Shown: piece by piece, positions 29,124 through 37,716 of the stretch
Numbering within the stretch: position 1 is the first letter of the stretch
Layout of the letters: each line of letters begins with the position of its first letter
From: Micromonospora luteifusca
Lineage (GTDB): Bacteria; Actinomycetota; Actinomycetes; Mycobacteriales; Micromonosporaceae
Direction of reading: 5' to 3'
NCBI RefSeq assembly: GCF_016907275.1
Contig: NZ_JAFBBP010000001.1
Location: 248,001 to 312,000 of the forward strand
DNA length: 64,000 bases
The notes under the pieces: model-generated
Database searches by the model: none
What the model was told of the DNA's origin: nothing
What the model saw: the letters and a program-made list of their open reading frames with translations, nothing else
Position numbers and translations under genes: made by a program

Positions 29124-30761
29124 TCAGCCGTTGTTCTTCTGGAACCGTTCGTACGCCTTGTTGACCAGGTCGATGTACTGCTCGGAGTTCTTGGCCTTCA
29201 GCTCGGCCACGTAGGCGTCCCACTCGCTGAGGGGCCGCTGGCCGAGGGCGAACTTGAGCGTGTTCTGGGTGACGAAGTCCTTCAGCGGGGTCTCCCAGAG
29301 CGACACCTGCTCGCGCTCCTCATCGGTGAACGGGCGCGGCGGGGGGACCTCCCTCGGCTTGCGGGCGTCCATCACCTTCTGGAACTCCAGCTCCTCCGGG
29401 GAGAAGAACCCGCGGACCAGGTCCGGGGTGCCGCCGTAGGCGAAGACGCCGTTGTAGAAGCCGAAGTCCTTCTGCAGGTGCTTGGTGCCCTTCGGGTTGA
29501 GCCCGAGGACGTCGACCTCGGCGGTGACCGAGCGCTTGCCGGACGCGTCCTTGGTGAAGGTGGTGCCCTCGACGCCCCAGCGGGCGAACTCCATGCCGGC
29601 GTCGGAATACCACAGCCAGTCGATGAACTGCATCATGGCGACGAAGTTCTTGCTCTCCCGGGCCTTCGAGGAGATCATGATGCCGTTCTCCAGCCGGGGG
29701 AAGGGGTTGACCTCACCGGCCGGGCCGATCGGCAGCGGGATCTTGGCCATCTTCGCGTTCGGCAGGGTCTTGGCCAGGTCGGGCCGGTGGTTGTTGACAA
29801 GCGTCTGCGCGTTACCGGTGACCACGAAGGACTTGCCGTTGGCAAGCTTCTGGCGTGCCTGGTCGTCGGTCTGGGTGAAGCTCTCCGGGTCGAGCAGACC
29901 CTCGGCGACGAGCTTGTGCAGGTACGTGACCATCTGCTTGTACTGCTCGGATGCGCCGGTGTAGGTGAACTTCTTCGTCCCCGGGTTCCAGGTGGCGTGC
30001 TGGTAGTCCCAGCCCGCGTAGGTGCCGTGGGCCGAGCCGAGGAGGTTCAGCAGGGCGCCGGTGGGGTTGGGCTTGCTGAACAGGTCGGAGTACGGATAGA
30101 CGTTCGGGTACTTCGCCTTCATCGCCTTGAGCACCGTGTACAGGTCGTCCCAGGTCTTCGGGACGGCGAGGTTGAGCTCCTGCATGATGTCGGTGCGCAC
30201 GAGCACCGTGTAGTCCTGTGTGGGCTTCTCGTGGACGCCGGGCAGCAGGTAGAACTTACCGTCGGCCTGCCGCAGGTTGTCGATCTCCGGCTGGAGATTC
30301 CACTTGGTGATCTTGTCCTTGAGGTTGGGCATCAGATCCAGGTAGTCGCTCACCGGGAGGATCGCCCCGGACGACACGAACGCGTCCTCCTGCGGGTGGT
30401 ACGTCTTCGGGATGATCAGTGGGGCGTCCCCGGCGCCGATCAGCAGGCTGCGCTTCTGCTCGTAGTCGCTCAGCGGCACGGCCACCGGTTCGATCTTGAC
30501 GTTGGTCCGCTTGGTCAGCTCCGACCAGAACAGCCAGTCTTCCTTGAGCGGGTAGAACGTGTGGTTGTTGTAGAGGGTGGAGAAGGAGAGCGCCTCGGTC
30601 GCCTTGAACTGGTCGCCGACGCCGTAGGTGGCCATCGCGCCGACCCGGTTCTCGGAGAGGTCCTTCGACTCGCCGGGGTCCTCGGAACAGGCGGCGGTGA
30701 GGGTGAGCGCGAGCAGACCCGCGGTGGCTATGGCCACGCGGCGCCACGGCTTGTGGAGCAT
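29124..30761 (-). CDS. Solute-binding lipoprotein, AguE/LplA-like oligosaccharide transporter
   Basis: A 545-residue lipoprotein. The signal peptide has lipobox LTAAC (Cys about residue 23) after an RR-containing N-terminus. The remainder is a large family-1-type solute-binding fold (WDDLYTVLKAMKAKYPNVYP, GIMISSKARESKNF). The size (about 550 residues) matches the LplA/AguE class rather than the 420-residue BxlE or MalE class. In Geobacillus, AguEFG imports aldotetraouronic acid and lies with GH67. The same gene company here suggests methylglucurono-xylo-oligosaccharides as substrate. ATG 30761 follows AAAGGACG. Its partners are the two permeases just upstream. Confidence 0.9.
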   Translation of the reverse strand: MLHKPWRRVAIATAGLLALTLTAACSEDPGESKDLSENRVGAMATYGVGDQFKATEALSFSTLYNNHTFYPLKEDWLFWSELTKRTNVKIEPVAVPLSDYEQKRSLLIGAGDAPLIIPKTYHPQEDAFVSSGAILPVSDYLDLMPNLKDKITKWNLQPEIDNLRQADGKFYLLPGVHEKPTQDYTVLVRTDIMQELNLAVPKTWDDLYTVLKAMKAKYPNVYPYSDLFSKPNPTGALLNLLGSAHGTYAGWDYQHATWNPGTKKFTYTGASEQYKQMVTYLHKLVAEGLLDPESFTQTDDQARQKLANGKSFVVTGNAQTLVNNHRPDLAKTLPNAKMAKIPLPIGPAGEVNPFPRLENGIMISSKARESKNFVAMMQFIDWLWYSDAGMEFARWGVEGTTFTKDASGKRSVTAEVDVLGLNPKGTKHLQKDFGFYNGVFAYGGTPDLVRGFFSPEELEFQKVMDARKPREVPPPRPFTDEEREQVSLWETPLKDFVTQNTLKFALGQRPLSEWDAYVAELKAKNSEQYIDLVNKAYERFQKNNG

Positions 30762-30814
30762 GGCTCGTCCTTTCGGTGGTGGGGCTCGGAGGTGGATCGT
30801 TGCGGTGCCCGGCG

Positions 30815-31723
30815 TCATCCCTTGACGGCGCCGAGCAGCACGCCGGAGACGAAGTACCGCTGGACGAAGGGGTAGACCGCCAGGATCGGCAGGGTGGTGA
30901 GCACGATCGTCACGGCCTGGAGGGTGGCTGCGGCCTGAACCTTGTCCGCGTTGGCGGCCGCCGACTCGGCGCTGGTGGCGCCCGCGATGAGGTTGCGCAG
31001 GTACACGGTGACCGGCAGCAGATCCTGCTGGTCCATGTAGAGGAACGCGGTGAACCACGAGTTCCAGAAGGAGACCGCGTAGAAGAGCACCATCGTCGCG
31101 ATGATCGCCTTCGACAGCGGCAGCACGATCCGCAGCAGGATGCCGTACGTGTTCAGCCCGTCGACCGCCGCCGCCTCCTCCAACTCGCTCGGCAGGCTCT
31201 CGAAGAACGCCTTCATGACCAGCAGGTTGAACACACTGATGGCGTTGGGGATCACCACGGCCCAGATGGTGTTCTTCATCCCCAGGCTGGTGACCAGCAC
31301 GTAGTTGGGGATCAGACCACCGGAGAAGAACATGGTGAACAGCGCGACGCCGACGAGGACACCCCGCCCCTTCAGCCGCGGCTTCGACAGCACGTACGCG
31401 TAACACGTGGTCAGCACGATCGAGATGAGCGTGGCGACCACCGTGTACACCACTGTGTTGCGGTAGTTCGTCCAGAACAACGCGTCCGACATCAACAGCT
31501 TGTACGCGGTCAGGTCGAACCCGCGCGGGAAGATGGTCACCTTCCCGGAGATGATGTACGCCTCTTCGCTGAGCGAGCGGGCCACGATGTTGAGGAACGG
31601 GAACAGCGTCACGACCACGACGCCGATCAGGACGACCGTGTTGACCACCCGGAAGATCCGGTAACCGCGGCTGTCCACCGGCCCGCGCGTCTTCGGGGCT
31701 TCGCTCTTGGTACCGAGGATCAC
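30815..31723 (-). CDS. Carbohydrate ABC permease, YtcP/AguG-like
   Basis: A 302-residue inner-membrane permease with six helices and the EAA loop MKAFFESLPSELEEAAAVDG (about 188-207), which docks the ATPase. Helix 1 reads VVNTVVLIGVVVVTLFPFLN, and the C-terminal GVLLGAVKG is the usual ending of the YtcP group. Its GTG start overlaps the stop of the first permease (GTGA), indicating coupled translation. No ATP-binding gene is in the operon, so a shared MsiK-type ATPase encoded elsewhere is presumably used, as in Streptomyces sugar importers. Confidence 0.92.
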   Translation of the reverse strand: MILGTKSEAPKTRGPVDSRGYRIFRVVNTVVLIGVVVVTLFPFLNIVARSLSEEAYIISGKVTIFPRGFDLTAYKLLMSDALFWTNYRNTVVYTVVATLISIVLTTCYAYVLSKPRLKGRGVLVGVALFTMFFSGGLIPNYVLVTSLGMKNTIWAVVIPNAISVFNLLVMKAFFESLPSELEEAAAVDGLNTYGILLRIVLPLSKAIIATMVLFYAVSFWNSWFTAFLYMDQQDLLPVTVYLRNLIAGATSAESAAANADKVQAAATLQAVTIVLTTLPILAVYPFVQRYFVSGVLLGAVKG

Positions 31724-32709
31724 CACAGGCTCGTCCCCACTGTGCGTCGGGAGATGAGGTTCGCCGTCAGAACCAGGACCAACCCGATCACCGCCTCGAA
31801 GAGGCCGACGGCGGCGGCGTAGCTGAAGTTGCTGGACTGGAAGCCCATCCGGAACAGGTAGGTGGAGATCACGTCCGCGGTCGGGTACGTCAGCGGGTTG
31901 TAGATCAGAAGGATCTTCTCGAACCCGACCGCCATGAAGCTGCCGATGTTGAGGATCAGCAGCGTCACCATCGTCGGCCGGATACCGGGCAACGTCACGT
32001 GCCAGGTCTGCCGCAACCGGCCGGCGCCGTCGATCCGGGCCGCCTCGTACAGGTCCTGGTCGATCGTGGTGAGGGCGGCGAGGTAGAGGATCGTGCCCCA
32101 GCCCACGGTCTGCCAGACCTCGGACGAGACGTAGATCGTGCGGAACCAACCCGGTTGTTGCAGGAACGCCACCGCGTCGCCACCGAACAACCGGACGACC
32201 TGGTTGGCGGCACCCTCGATCGAGGTCAGCTGCATGACCATCGCCGCCACGATCACGATCGACAGGAAGTGCGGCAGGTAGGACACCGACTGCACGAACC
32301 GCTTGAACCGCCGGGCACGGACCTCGTTGAGCAGCAGCGCCAGCACGATCGGCAACGGGAAGCAGAACAGCAGGGTCAGCGTCCCGAGCACCAGTGTGTT
32401 GGTGAAGACCTCCCAGAACGTCGGGTCGGTGAAGAACATCCGGAAGTAGCGCAGGCCGACCCAGTACTCACCGAAGATATTGCCGCCCGGCTTGAACCGG
32501 CGGAACGCGATGACGTTGCCGATCATCGGCAGGTACCGGAAGACCAGGAAGAACAGCAGCGGCAGGATGGCGAGCGAGTAGAGCTGCCAGTCCCGGCGCA
32601 GCGCCTGCCGCCAACTGCGGCGGCGTCGCGGCGACCGCGGGGCGGGGCTGGCAGACTCCGCCGGAGAACGGGGCGGCGCCGGCGGCGGTGGCCGTAACGT
32701 CGATGTCAT
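31720..32709 (-). CDS. Carbohydrate ABC permease, LplB/AguF-like
   Basis: A 329-residue permease with a long Pro/Arg-rich cytoplasmic N-terminus (about 1-40) and then six helices starting LYSLAILPLLFFLVFRYLPM. The conserved YFRMFFTDPTFWEVFTNTLV segment and the EAA loop TTIDQDLYEAARIDGAGRLR are clear. It forms the heterodimeric channel with the overlapping second permease, served by the AguE-like lipoprotein. It follows GH3 by 10 bp, so the whole group reads as one transcript from the promoter near 35.2 kb. Confidence 0.93.
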   Translation of the reverse strand: MTSTLRPPPPAPPRSPAESASPAPRSPRRRRSWRQALRRDWQLYSLAILPLLFFLVFRYLPMIGNVIAFRRFKPGGNIFGEYWVGLRYFRMFFTDPTFWEVFTNTLVLGTLTLLFCFPLPIVLALLLNEVRARRFKRFVQSVSYLPHFLSIVIVAAMVMQLTSIEGAANQVVRLFGGDAVAFLQQPGWFRTIYVSSEVWQTVGWGTILYLAALTTIDQDLYEAARIDGAGRLRQTWHVTLPGIRPTMVTLLILNIGSFMAVGFEKILLIYNPLTYPTADVISTYLFRMGFQSSNFSYAAAVGLFEAVIGLVLVLTANLISRRTVGTSLW

Positions 32710-32719
32710 CCTCGGCCTC

Positions 32720-35095
32720 CTAGGCAGGATGCGGGACGGCCACGAGGGGCTCGACCCGCACCGACGTGAGCAGTTCCCGCTGGTGGCCGACCTGGCGCTC
32801 GACGCCCGTCAGCCACAGCGGCAGGGTCGCCACCGCGTCGCCGCTCGACCGGCCGAACCGCAGCTCGACCGCGCCGGGCTCGACGACCCGCCGGCCGGTC
32901 GAGCCGCTGAACGACGCCAGGTCGGCCGGCACGCCGAACGTCACGTGCGCCACCTCGCCCGGCTCCAGCGGCAGTCGGGTGTAGCCGACCAGCCGGACCA
33001 CCGGGCGGGTGGTCTGCGCGACCGGGTCGTGCAGGTAGAGCTGCACCACCTCGGTGCCGGCCCGGTCACCGTTGTTGGCGACGGTGATCCGCACCCGCAC
33101 CTCGCCGTCGACCGGCCAGGCGGCCGGGTCACCCTGCGCCTCGTCCGCCGGCTCGACGACCATGGCGTCGGACCACTCGAAGGTGGTGTAGCTCAGCCCG
33201 TGACCGAACGGGTACGCCGGGGTGGGGTCGATCGAGGACACCTTGTTGCGGTGGCCGAGTGGCGGCGACAGGTAGGTGCTCGGCATTCCGCCGGCGTCGC
33301 GGGGCACGCTCACCGGCAGGCGCCCAGACGGGTTCACCGCGCCGGTGAGCACCTCGGCGAGCGCCTGCCCACCGAGTTGGCCGAGGAAGAACGCCTGGAC
33401 CACGGCTGCCGCGGCGTCGAACTCCGGGCCGAGCGCGTAGGGGCGACCTGCCATCAACACCAGGACGACCGGGGTGCCGGTTGCGAGGACGGCGTGGACA
33501 AGCTCGGCCTGTACGCCGGGCAACCGCAGGTCGGCGGCGTCGCAGCCCTCGCCGGAGGTGCCTCGGCCGAACATTCCCGCCCGATCGCCGACGGCGAGCA
33601 CACACACGTCGGCGGCGGCAGCCGCGGCGACCGCGGCCGGGATGCCGGAGGTGTCCTCGCCGGTGATGGCGCAGCCCGGCTCGTAGCTGAGCAGCGGGAC
33701 GCGTCGGGCCAGCTCGTCGCGCAGCGAGGGGATGTCCAGGCCGAGCCCGAACTCGCTGTGGTGGATGCCGACGTGGTTGGGGAAGGAGTAACAGCCGAGC
33801 ATGGCCATCGGGTCGTCGGCGGACGGGCCGACCAGGGCGACCCGGCCGCCGCTGGGCAGCGGGAGGACCCCGGTGTTGCGCAGCAGGACGACGGACTCCC
33901 GGGCCAGGCGTACGGCCACGTCCTGGCTGGTCTCGTCGTCGAGTCGCAGGGACGCCACGTCGTCGGGCAGTTCCTGCCAGCCCTCGTCGAGCAGACCGAT
34001 CTCGATCTTCTGGATCAGCACCCGACGCAGCGCCCGGTCGATCAGCGCCTCGTCGACGTCGCCGCTGCGTACCGCCTCCACCAGCGGGGTGCCGAAGGTG
34101 TCCACCGTGGGTAGTTCGACGTCGATCCCAGCCCGCAGGGCGAGCCGGGCGGCGTCGGCGGAACGTTCGGCCACCCCGTGCAGGGTCTGCAGGAAACGTA
34201 CGGCGAAGTAGTCCGCGACCACCGTGCCGGTGAAGCCCCACTCGTCGCGCAGGAGGCCGGTCAGCAGCTCCTCGTCGGCGGCGACCGGCAGGCCGTCGAT
34301 CTCGGCGTAGGAGTTCATCACCGAGCGCGCGCCGCCGAGCCGAAGGGCCATCTCGAACGGCGGCAGGATCACATCGGTCAACTCCCGACGGCCCATCGGC
34401 ACCGGGGCGAGGTTGCGCCCGCCCCGGGAGGCGGAGTAGCCGGCGAAGTGCTTGAGGGTTGCGACGACGCCGGCGCCCTCCAGACCCCGCACGTACGCGG
34501 CACCGGTCGTCCCCACCAGGTACGGGTCCTCGCCGATCGTCTCCTCGGTGCGACCCCAGCGGTAGTCGCGGGTGACGTCGAGGACCGGTGCGAGCCCCTG
34601 GTGTACGCCCGCAGCGCGCATCGAGCGCCCGATCCGGTCGGCCATCGCCTCGACCAGTTCCGGGTCGAAGGACGCGCCCCAGCTGAGCGGGGTCGGGTAG
34701 ACGGTGGCCCGCCAGGCCGCGAACCCGGTGAGGCACTCCTCGTGCACCTGGGCCGGAATGCCGAACCGGCTGCTGGCGACGATCTGCGCCTGGGAGGCGG
34801 CGAGCGACCGGGCACCGACCACCGGGTCGACCGGCGCGGTCCCGAACGGGCGGGTGAGCTGACCCAACCCGTGCCGGATGACGCTGCTCCACTGAAGCGG
34901 CTCGTTGATCATGTCGGACTGGTGGGGGGCGACGCCCTCGCCGGATGCCTCGGCGCCGACCCAGACCCCAACGAGCTGGGCGATCTTCTCCTCCAGCGAC
35001 ATCAACGGCAGGAGTGCCTCGGCCCGGTCGGTCGGCGACAGCTGCGGATCGTGCCACGGTACGGCGCCGCTACCCGCCGGCGACTGACTTCTCAT
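32720..35095 (-). CDS. GH3 beta-xylosidase/beta-glucosidase
   Basis: A 791-residue cytoplasmic GH3 enzyme without signal peptide. The TIM-barrel domain (about 30-370) includes TLKHFAGYSASRGGRN and the nucleophile region FTGTVVADYFAV, with Asp as nucleophile. The (alpha/beta)6 sandwich domain (about 400-610) includes AGRPYALGPEFD. A fibronectin-III-like domain (about 680-780) ends the protein. The VADYFAV form and the gene context resemble BxlA-type beta-xylosidases of Streptomyces. It would split imported xylo-oligosaccharides to xylose. It is the first gene of the operon, read from the regulated promoter facing the LacI gene. ATG 35095 follows AAGGGG at good spacing. Confidence 0.94.
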   Translation of the reverse strand: MRSQSPAGSGAVPWHDPQLSPTDRAEALLPLMSLEEKIAQLVGVWVGAEASGEGVAPHQSDMINEPLQWSSVIRHGLGQLTRPFGTAPVDPVVGARSLAASQAQIVASSRFGIPAQVHEECLTGFAAWRATVYPTPLSWGASFDPELVEAMADRIGRSMRAAGVHQGLAPVLDVTRDYRWGRTEETIGEDPYLVGTTGAAYVRGLEGAGVVATLKHFAGYSASRGGRNLAPVPMGRRELTDVILPPFEMALRLGGARSVMNSYAEIDGLPVAADEELLTGLLRDEWGFTGTVVADYFAVRFLQTLHGVAERSADAARLALRAGIDVELPTVDTFGTPLVEAVRSGDVDEALIDRALRRVLIQKIEIGLLDEGWQELPDDVASLRLDDETSQDVAVRLARESVVLLRNTGVLPLPSGGRVALVGPSADDPMAMLGCYSFPNHVGIHHSEFGLGLDIPSLRDELARRVPLLSYEPGCAITGEDTSGIPAAVAAAAAADVCVLAVGDRAGMFGRGTSGEGCDAADLRLPGVQAELVHAVLATGTPVVLVLMAGRPYALGPEFDAAAAVVQAFFLGQLGGQALAEVLTGAVNPSGRLPVSVPRDAGGMPSTYLSPPLGHRNKVSSIDPTPAYPFGHGLSYTTFEWSDAMVVEPADEAQGDPAAWPVDGEVRVRITVANNGDRAGTEVVQLYLHDPVAQTTRPVVRLVGYTRLPLEPGEVAHVTFGVPADLASFSGSTGRRVVEPGAVELRFGRSSGDAVATLPLWLTGVERQVGHQRELLTSVRVEPLVAVPHPA

Positions 35096-35396
35096 GCCAA
35101 GACCCCTTAGCTCCGGCCACATCCCCGTGCCTCGTGGAACCAGCTCCGTGGCGGACGTTTTTCACGATCCGAAACTTTCCGGAAACCCGCGTAACCTTTT
35201 CGGCAACCTAAGTGCCGCATCGATGTGTGTCAAGAGTCTCATCTGGACCTTGAGTGACCGTCGCCTGCACACGGTGACATCGACATCGGCACTCGGTTGT
35301 GCGAGTGCCGTGAATCGCCCGGCGAACGGGGCAGGGCACCTGCCGCACCGGCTGGCGTGACCGGCCAATCGTGTTAGGGTCTCCCGAAACTTTCGG
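35096..35396. promoter_or_regulatory. Divergent regulatory region, GH3 operon and lacI-type gene
   Basis: A 301-bp region with no gene. At 35168-35185 CCGAAACTTTCC runs into the perfect palindrome TTTCCGGAAA. At 35384-35396 CCGAAACTTTCGG is a perfect palindrome directly before the regulator's reading frame. The CGAAACTTTCG core is the published negative element of actinomycete xylanase genes, recognised by LacI-type regulators such as BxlR. One site is well placed to control the GH3 operon and the other to autoregulate the repressor. Confidence 0.75.
35384..35396. promoter_or_regulatory. LacI-type operator (CGAAACTTTCG class)
   Basis: CCGAAACTTTCGG, symmetric around a central C, ends one base before ATG 35397 and 18 bp before the preferred ATG 35415. 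It contains the complete actinomycete xylanase-gene repressor element. Confidence 0.8.
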
Positions 35397-35414
35397 ATGC
35401 TGTATGAGGCCGCG

Positions 35415-36452
35415 ATGACAGAGCACCGCCCGCTCGACCCACCCGCCTCCACCACTATCGCGACCATCGCCAACGACGTCGGGGTCTCAGTCGCGACGGT
35501 GTCCAAGGTCCTCAACGGACGTGGCGATGTCGCCCCCGGCACCCGAGCACGCGTGGAAGCGAGCCTCGACCGCCACCGGTACCAGCGCCGCACCCGGCGA
35601 CCCCCGACCAGCGGAGGCCGGATCGACCTCGTGTTTCACGAGTTCGACACCGGGTGGGCGATGGAGATCCTGCGCGGTGTCGAGGCGGTGACCACCGCAG
35701 CCGGCGTCGGGTTGTCGGTCGCTCAACTCGACGGCGCACACCGCCCGCCAGCACGTTGGCTGGACGCGTTACTCGCCGATCGCCCGCTGGGCGTGGTGTT
35801 CGTCCTCTCCCACCTGGCCGAGGCCCAACAACAGCACCTGCGACGCCAGGGCATCCCGTTCGTCGTCGTCGACACCGACAGCGCGACCTCGGCCTCCGTG
35901 CCCACCGTCGGTTCCAACAACTGGAACGGCGGCCTGCTCGCCGCCCGGCACCTCCTGGAGCTGGGGCACCGGCGGATCGCCATCATCTCCGGGCCACTCG
36001 ACATGCTCTGCAGTCGCGCCCGGGCCGCCGGCTTCCAGTCGGCCCACGACGAAGCCGGGATCACGGTCGACCGCGAGCTGATCCGCTACGGCAGCTTTTC
36101 CGCAGGTGCCGGGCACGCCCACGGGTTGGAACTGCTCCGCCGGGCAGCCCGCCCCACGGCGATCTTCGCCGGCTCCGACATCCAGGCCATGGGAGTGCTC
36201 CGGGCCGCTCGCCAGTGCGGCCTACGAGTGCCCGAGGACCTTTCGGTGATCGGGTACGACAACCTGCCGGTATCCGCCTGGACCGACCCGGCCCTCACCA
36301 CGATCAACCAGCCGTTGCGCGACATGGCTGGCATCGCCACCCAGATGCTGCTCGACCTGACCAGGGGCAACGAGCCAGCGACCAGCCGGATCGACCTGGT
36401 GACGGAGCTGGTCGTCCGGGAGAGCACCGCACCCCCCGCCAACCCGCACTGA
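35415..36452 (+). CDS. LacI-family regulator of the xylan genes
   Basis: A 345-residue repressor. The HTH with hinge helix (residues about 15-65) includes VSVATVSKVLNGRGDVAPGT, and the periplasmic-binding-like effector domain (about 70-340) ends with NQPLRDMAGIATQMLLDLT. ATG 35415 follows GAGG and is preferred to ATG 35397. A perfect CCGAAACTTTCGG operator precedes it. It probably binds that element here and in front of the GH3 operon, releasing on xylo-oligosaccharide, as described for BxlR-type proteins. The CE7 esterase follows after 14 bp and should be cotranscribed, so repressor and esterase levels are linked. Confidence 0.92.
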   Translation: MTEHRPLDPPASTTIATIANDVGVSVATVSKVLNGRGDVAPGTRARVEASLDRHRYQRRTRRPPTSGGRIDLVFHEFDTGWAMEILRGVEAVTTAAGVGLSVAQLDGAHRPPARWLDALLADRPLGVVFVLSHLAEAQQQHLRRQGIPFVVVDTDSATSASVPTVGSNNWNGGLLAARHLLELGHRRIAIISGPLDMLCSRARAAGFQSAHDEAGITVDRELIRYGSFSAGAGHAHGLELLRRAARPTAIFAGSDIQAMGVLRAARQCGLRVPEDLSVIGYDNLPVSAWTDPALTTINQPLRDMAGIATQMLLDLTRGNEPATSRIDLVTELVVRESTAPPANPH

Positions 36453-36466
36453 CCCTGCGAGGACCT

Positions 36467-37474
36467 GTGCCGCACTCCCCCCTCTCCCTTGATGATCTTC
36501 AGCAGTACTCGCCGACCATCGACGAGCCGGACGACTTCGACCAGTTCTGGCGCGACACCCTCGCCGAGGCGACCGCCAGGCCGGTCCTCGTCGACGTCCG
36601 TCCGGAGCCCACCGACCTGCGGCTGCTCGACTCCTGGGACGTCACCTTCGCGGGCTTCGGTGGCGACCCCGTGCGGGCCTGGTACACCCGCCCGGCTGGC
36701 GTTGCGGACCCACTGCCCGCGGTGGTCGAGTACGCCGGCTACGGCCGTGGTCGCGGCCTGCCACACGAGCGGCTGACCTGGCCGGTCGCCGGGTACGCCC
36801 ACCTGCTCATGGACAACCGGGGCCAGGCGGGGCAGCACGGCGCCGGTGACACCGCCGACCCGCACGGCGCGCCCGGCGGGCCCTGGCCGGTCACCTGGGG
36901 AATCCTCGACCCCCGCGACTACCACTACCGCCGCCTGATCACCGACGCGGTCAGGGCGGTCGAGGCTGTCCGCGCCCTGCCGGGAGTCGACGGTGACCGG
37001 GTCACCGTGGTCGGTAACAGCCAGGGCGGCGGCGTCGCTCTGGCGGTGGCCGGCCTCGTCGACGACCTCAGCGCGGTGCTGACCACCGCCCCGTTCCTGT
37101 GCGACATGCGCCGGGCGGTCCAGGTCAGCGATCCCGCGCCGTACGGCGAGATCGCCCGCTATTTGGCCGTGCACCGGGACGCCGAGGAGGCGGTGTGGCG
37201 CACGCTGTCCTACGTGGACGGGGTGAGTTTCGCGCGTCGCGCGACGGCACCGGCCCATTTCGGGATCGGGCTGCGCGACAGTGTCTGCCCGCCCCGAACC
37301 GGGTTCGCCGCCTACAACCAGTACGGCACGGCGGCCCGGCTGTCGGTTCCGCCCGCGCGCGAGATGCACGTCTACCCGTTCAACGGTCACGAGGGCGGCG
37401 AGGCCGTGCACGTCCGGCGTCAGCTGCGCTGGCTCGACTCGGTGCTCCACCCGGCGTACGCGTCCGCGAACTGA
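36467..37474 (+). CDS. CE7 acetylxylan esterase / cephalosporin-C deacetylase
   Basis: A 335-residue alpha/beta hydrolase of the CE7 (AXE1) family without signal peptide. DFDQFWRDTLAEA at the N-terminus, the RGQ motif (MDNRGQAGQ), nucleophile elbow GNSQGGG, acid in GLRDSVCPP and HE pair in NGHEGG all match the family. CE7 enzymes work in the cytoplasm on acetylated xylo-oligosaccharides that have been imported, which fits the neighbouring transporter operon. GTG 36467 follows GAGGA and sits 14 bp after the repressor stop. Confidence 0.93.
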   Translation: MPHSPLSLDDLQQYSPTIDEPDDFDQFWRDTLAEATARPVLVDVRPEPTDLRLLDSWDVTFAGFGGDPVRAWYTRPAGVADPLPAVVEYAGYGRGRGLPHERLTWPVAGYAHLLMDNRGQAGQHGAGDTADPHGAPGGPWPVTWGILDPRDYHYRRLITDAVRAVEAVRALPGVDGDRVTVVGNSQGGGVALAVAGLVDDLSAVLTTAPFLCDMRRAVQVSDPAPYGEIARYLAVHRDAEEAVWRTLSYVDGVSFARRATAPAHFGIGLRDSVCPPRTGFAAYNQYGTAARLSVPPAREMHVYPFNGHEGGEAVHVRRQLRWLDSVLHPAYASAN

Positions 37475-37517
37475 CACCGACCCATCCTGAGCCATAGTCG
37501 ATCACCGATCTATTGCT

Positions 37518-37535
37518 CGTGTTAGCGATAACACG
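37518..37535. promoter_or_regulatory. Operator-like palindrome before the SGNH esterase
   Basis: CGTGTTA-GCGA-TAACACG has perfect 7-bp arms around a 4-bp centre. It differs from the CGAAACTTTCG element and resembles GTTAGCG-type sites of other LacI/GntR sugar regulators, so this gene may answer to a second regulator. It lies about 180 bp upstream of the ATG. Confidence 0.55.
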
Positions 37536-37716
37536 CTATGGTGCGTCAGCGGGGTGCAGGGCACACTTCCGCACGGCTCATCGATACGACCACCAGTGAA
37601 GACGTCCGGGTTCTTGGTCGTTGCGCGCAGCCCCCACTCCCCGCGTACCGCGTCTTGGCGGCATCCGTTTCTTCGGCGGCCGCTGTTGTCGCGCACCCAC
37701 CACCGGAGGAAGTCCC

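Noticed and set aside
34178..35110. 310-codon plus-strand frame opposite GH3
   Set aside because: A shadow frame with Arg/Gly/Asp bias and no motif; the GH3 protein on the minus strand is full-length.
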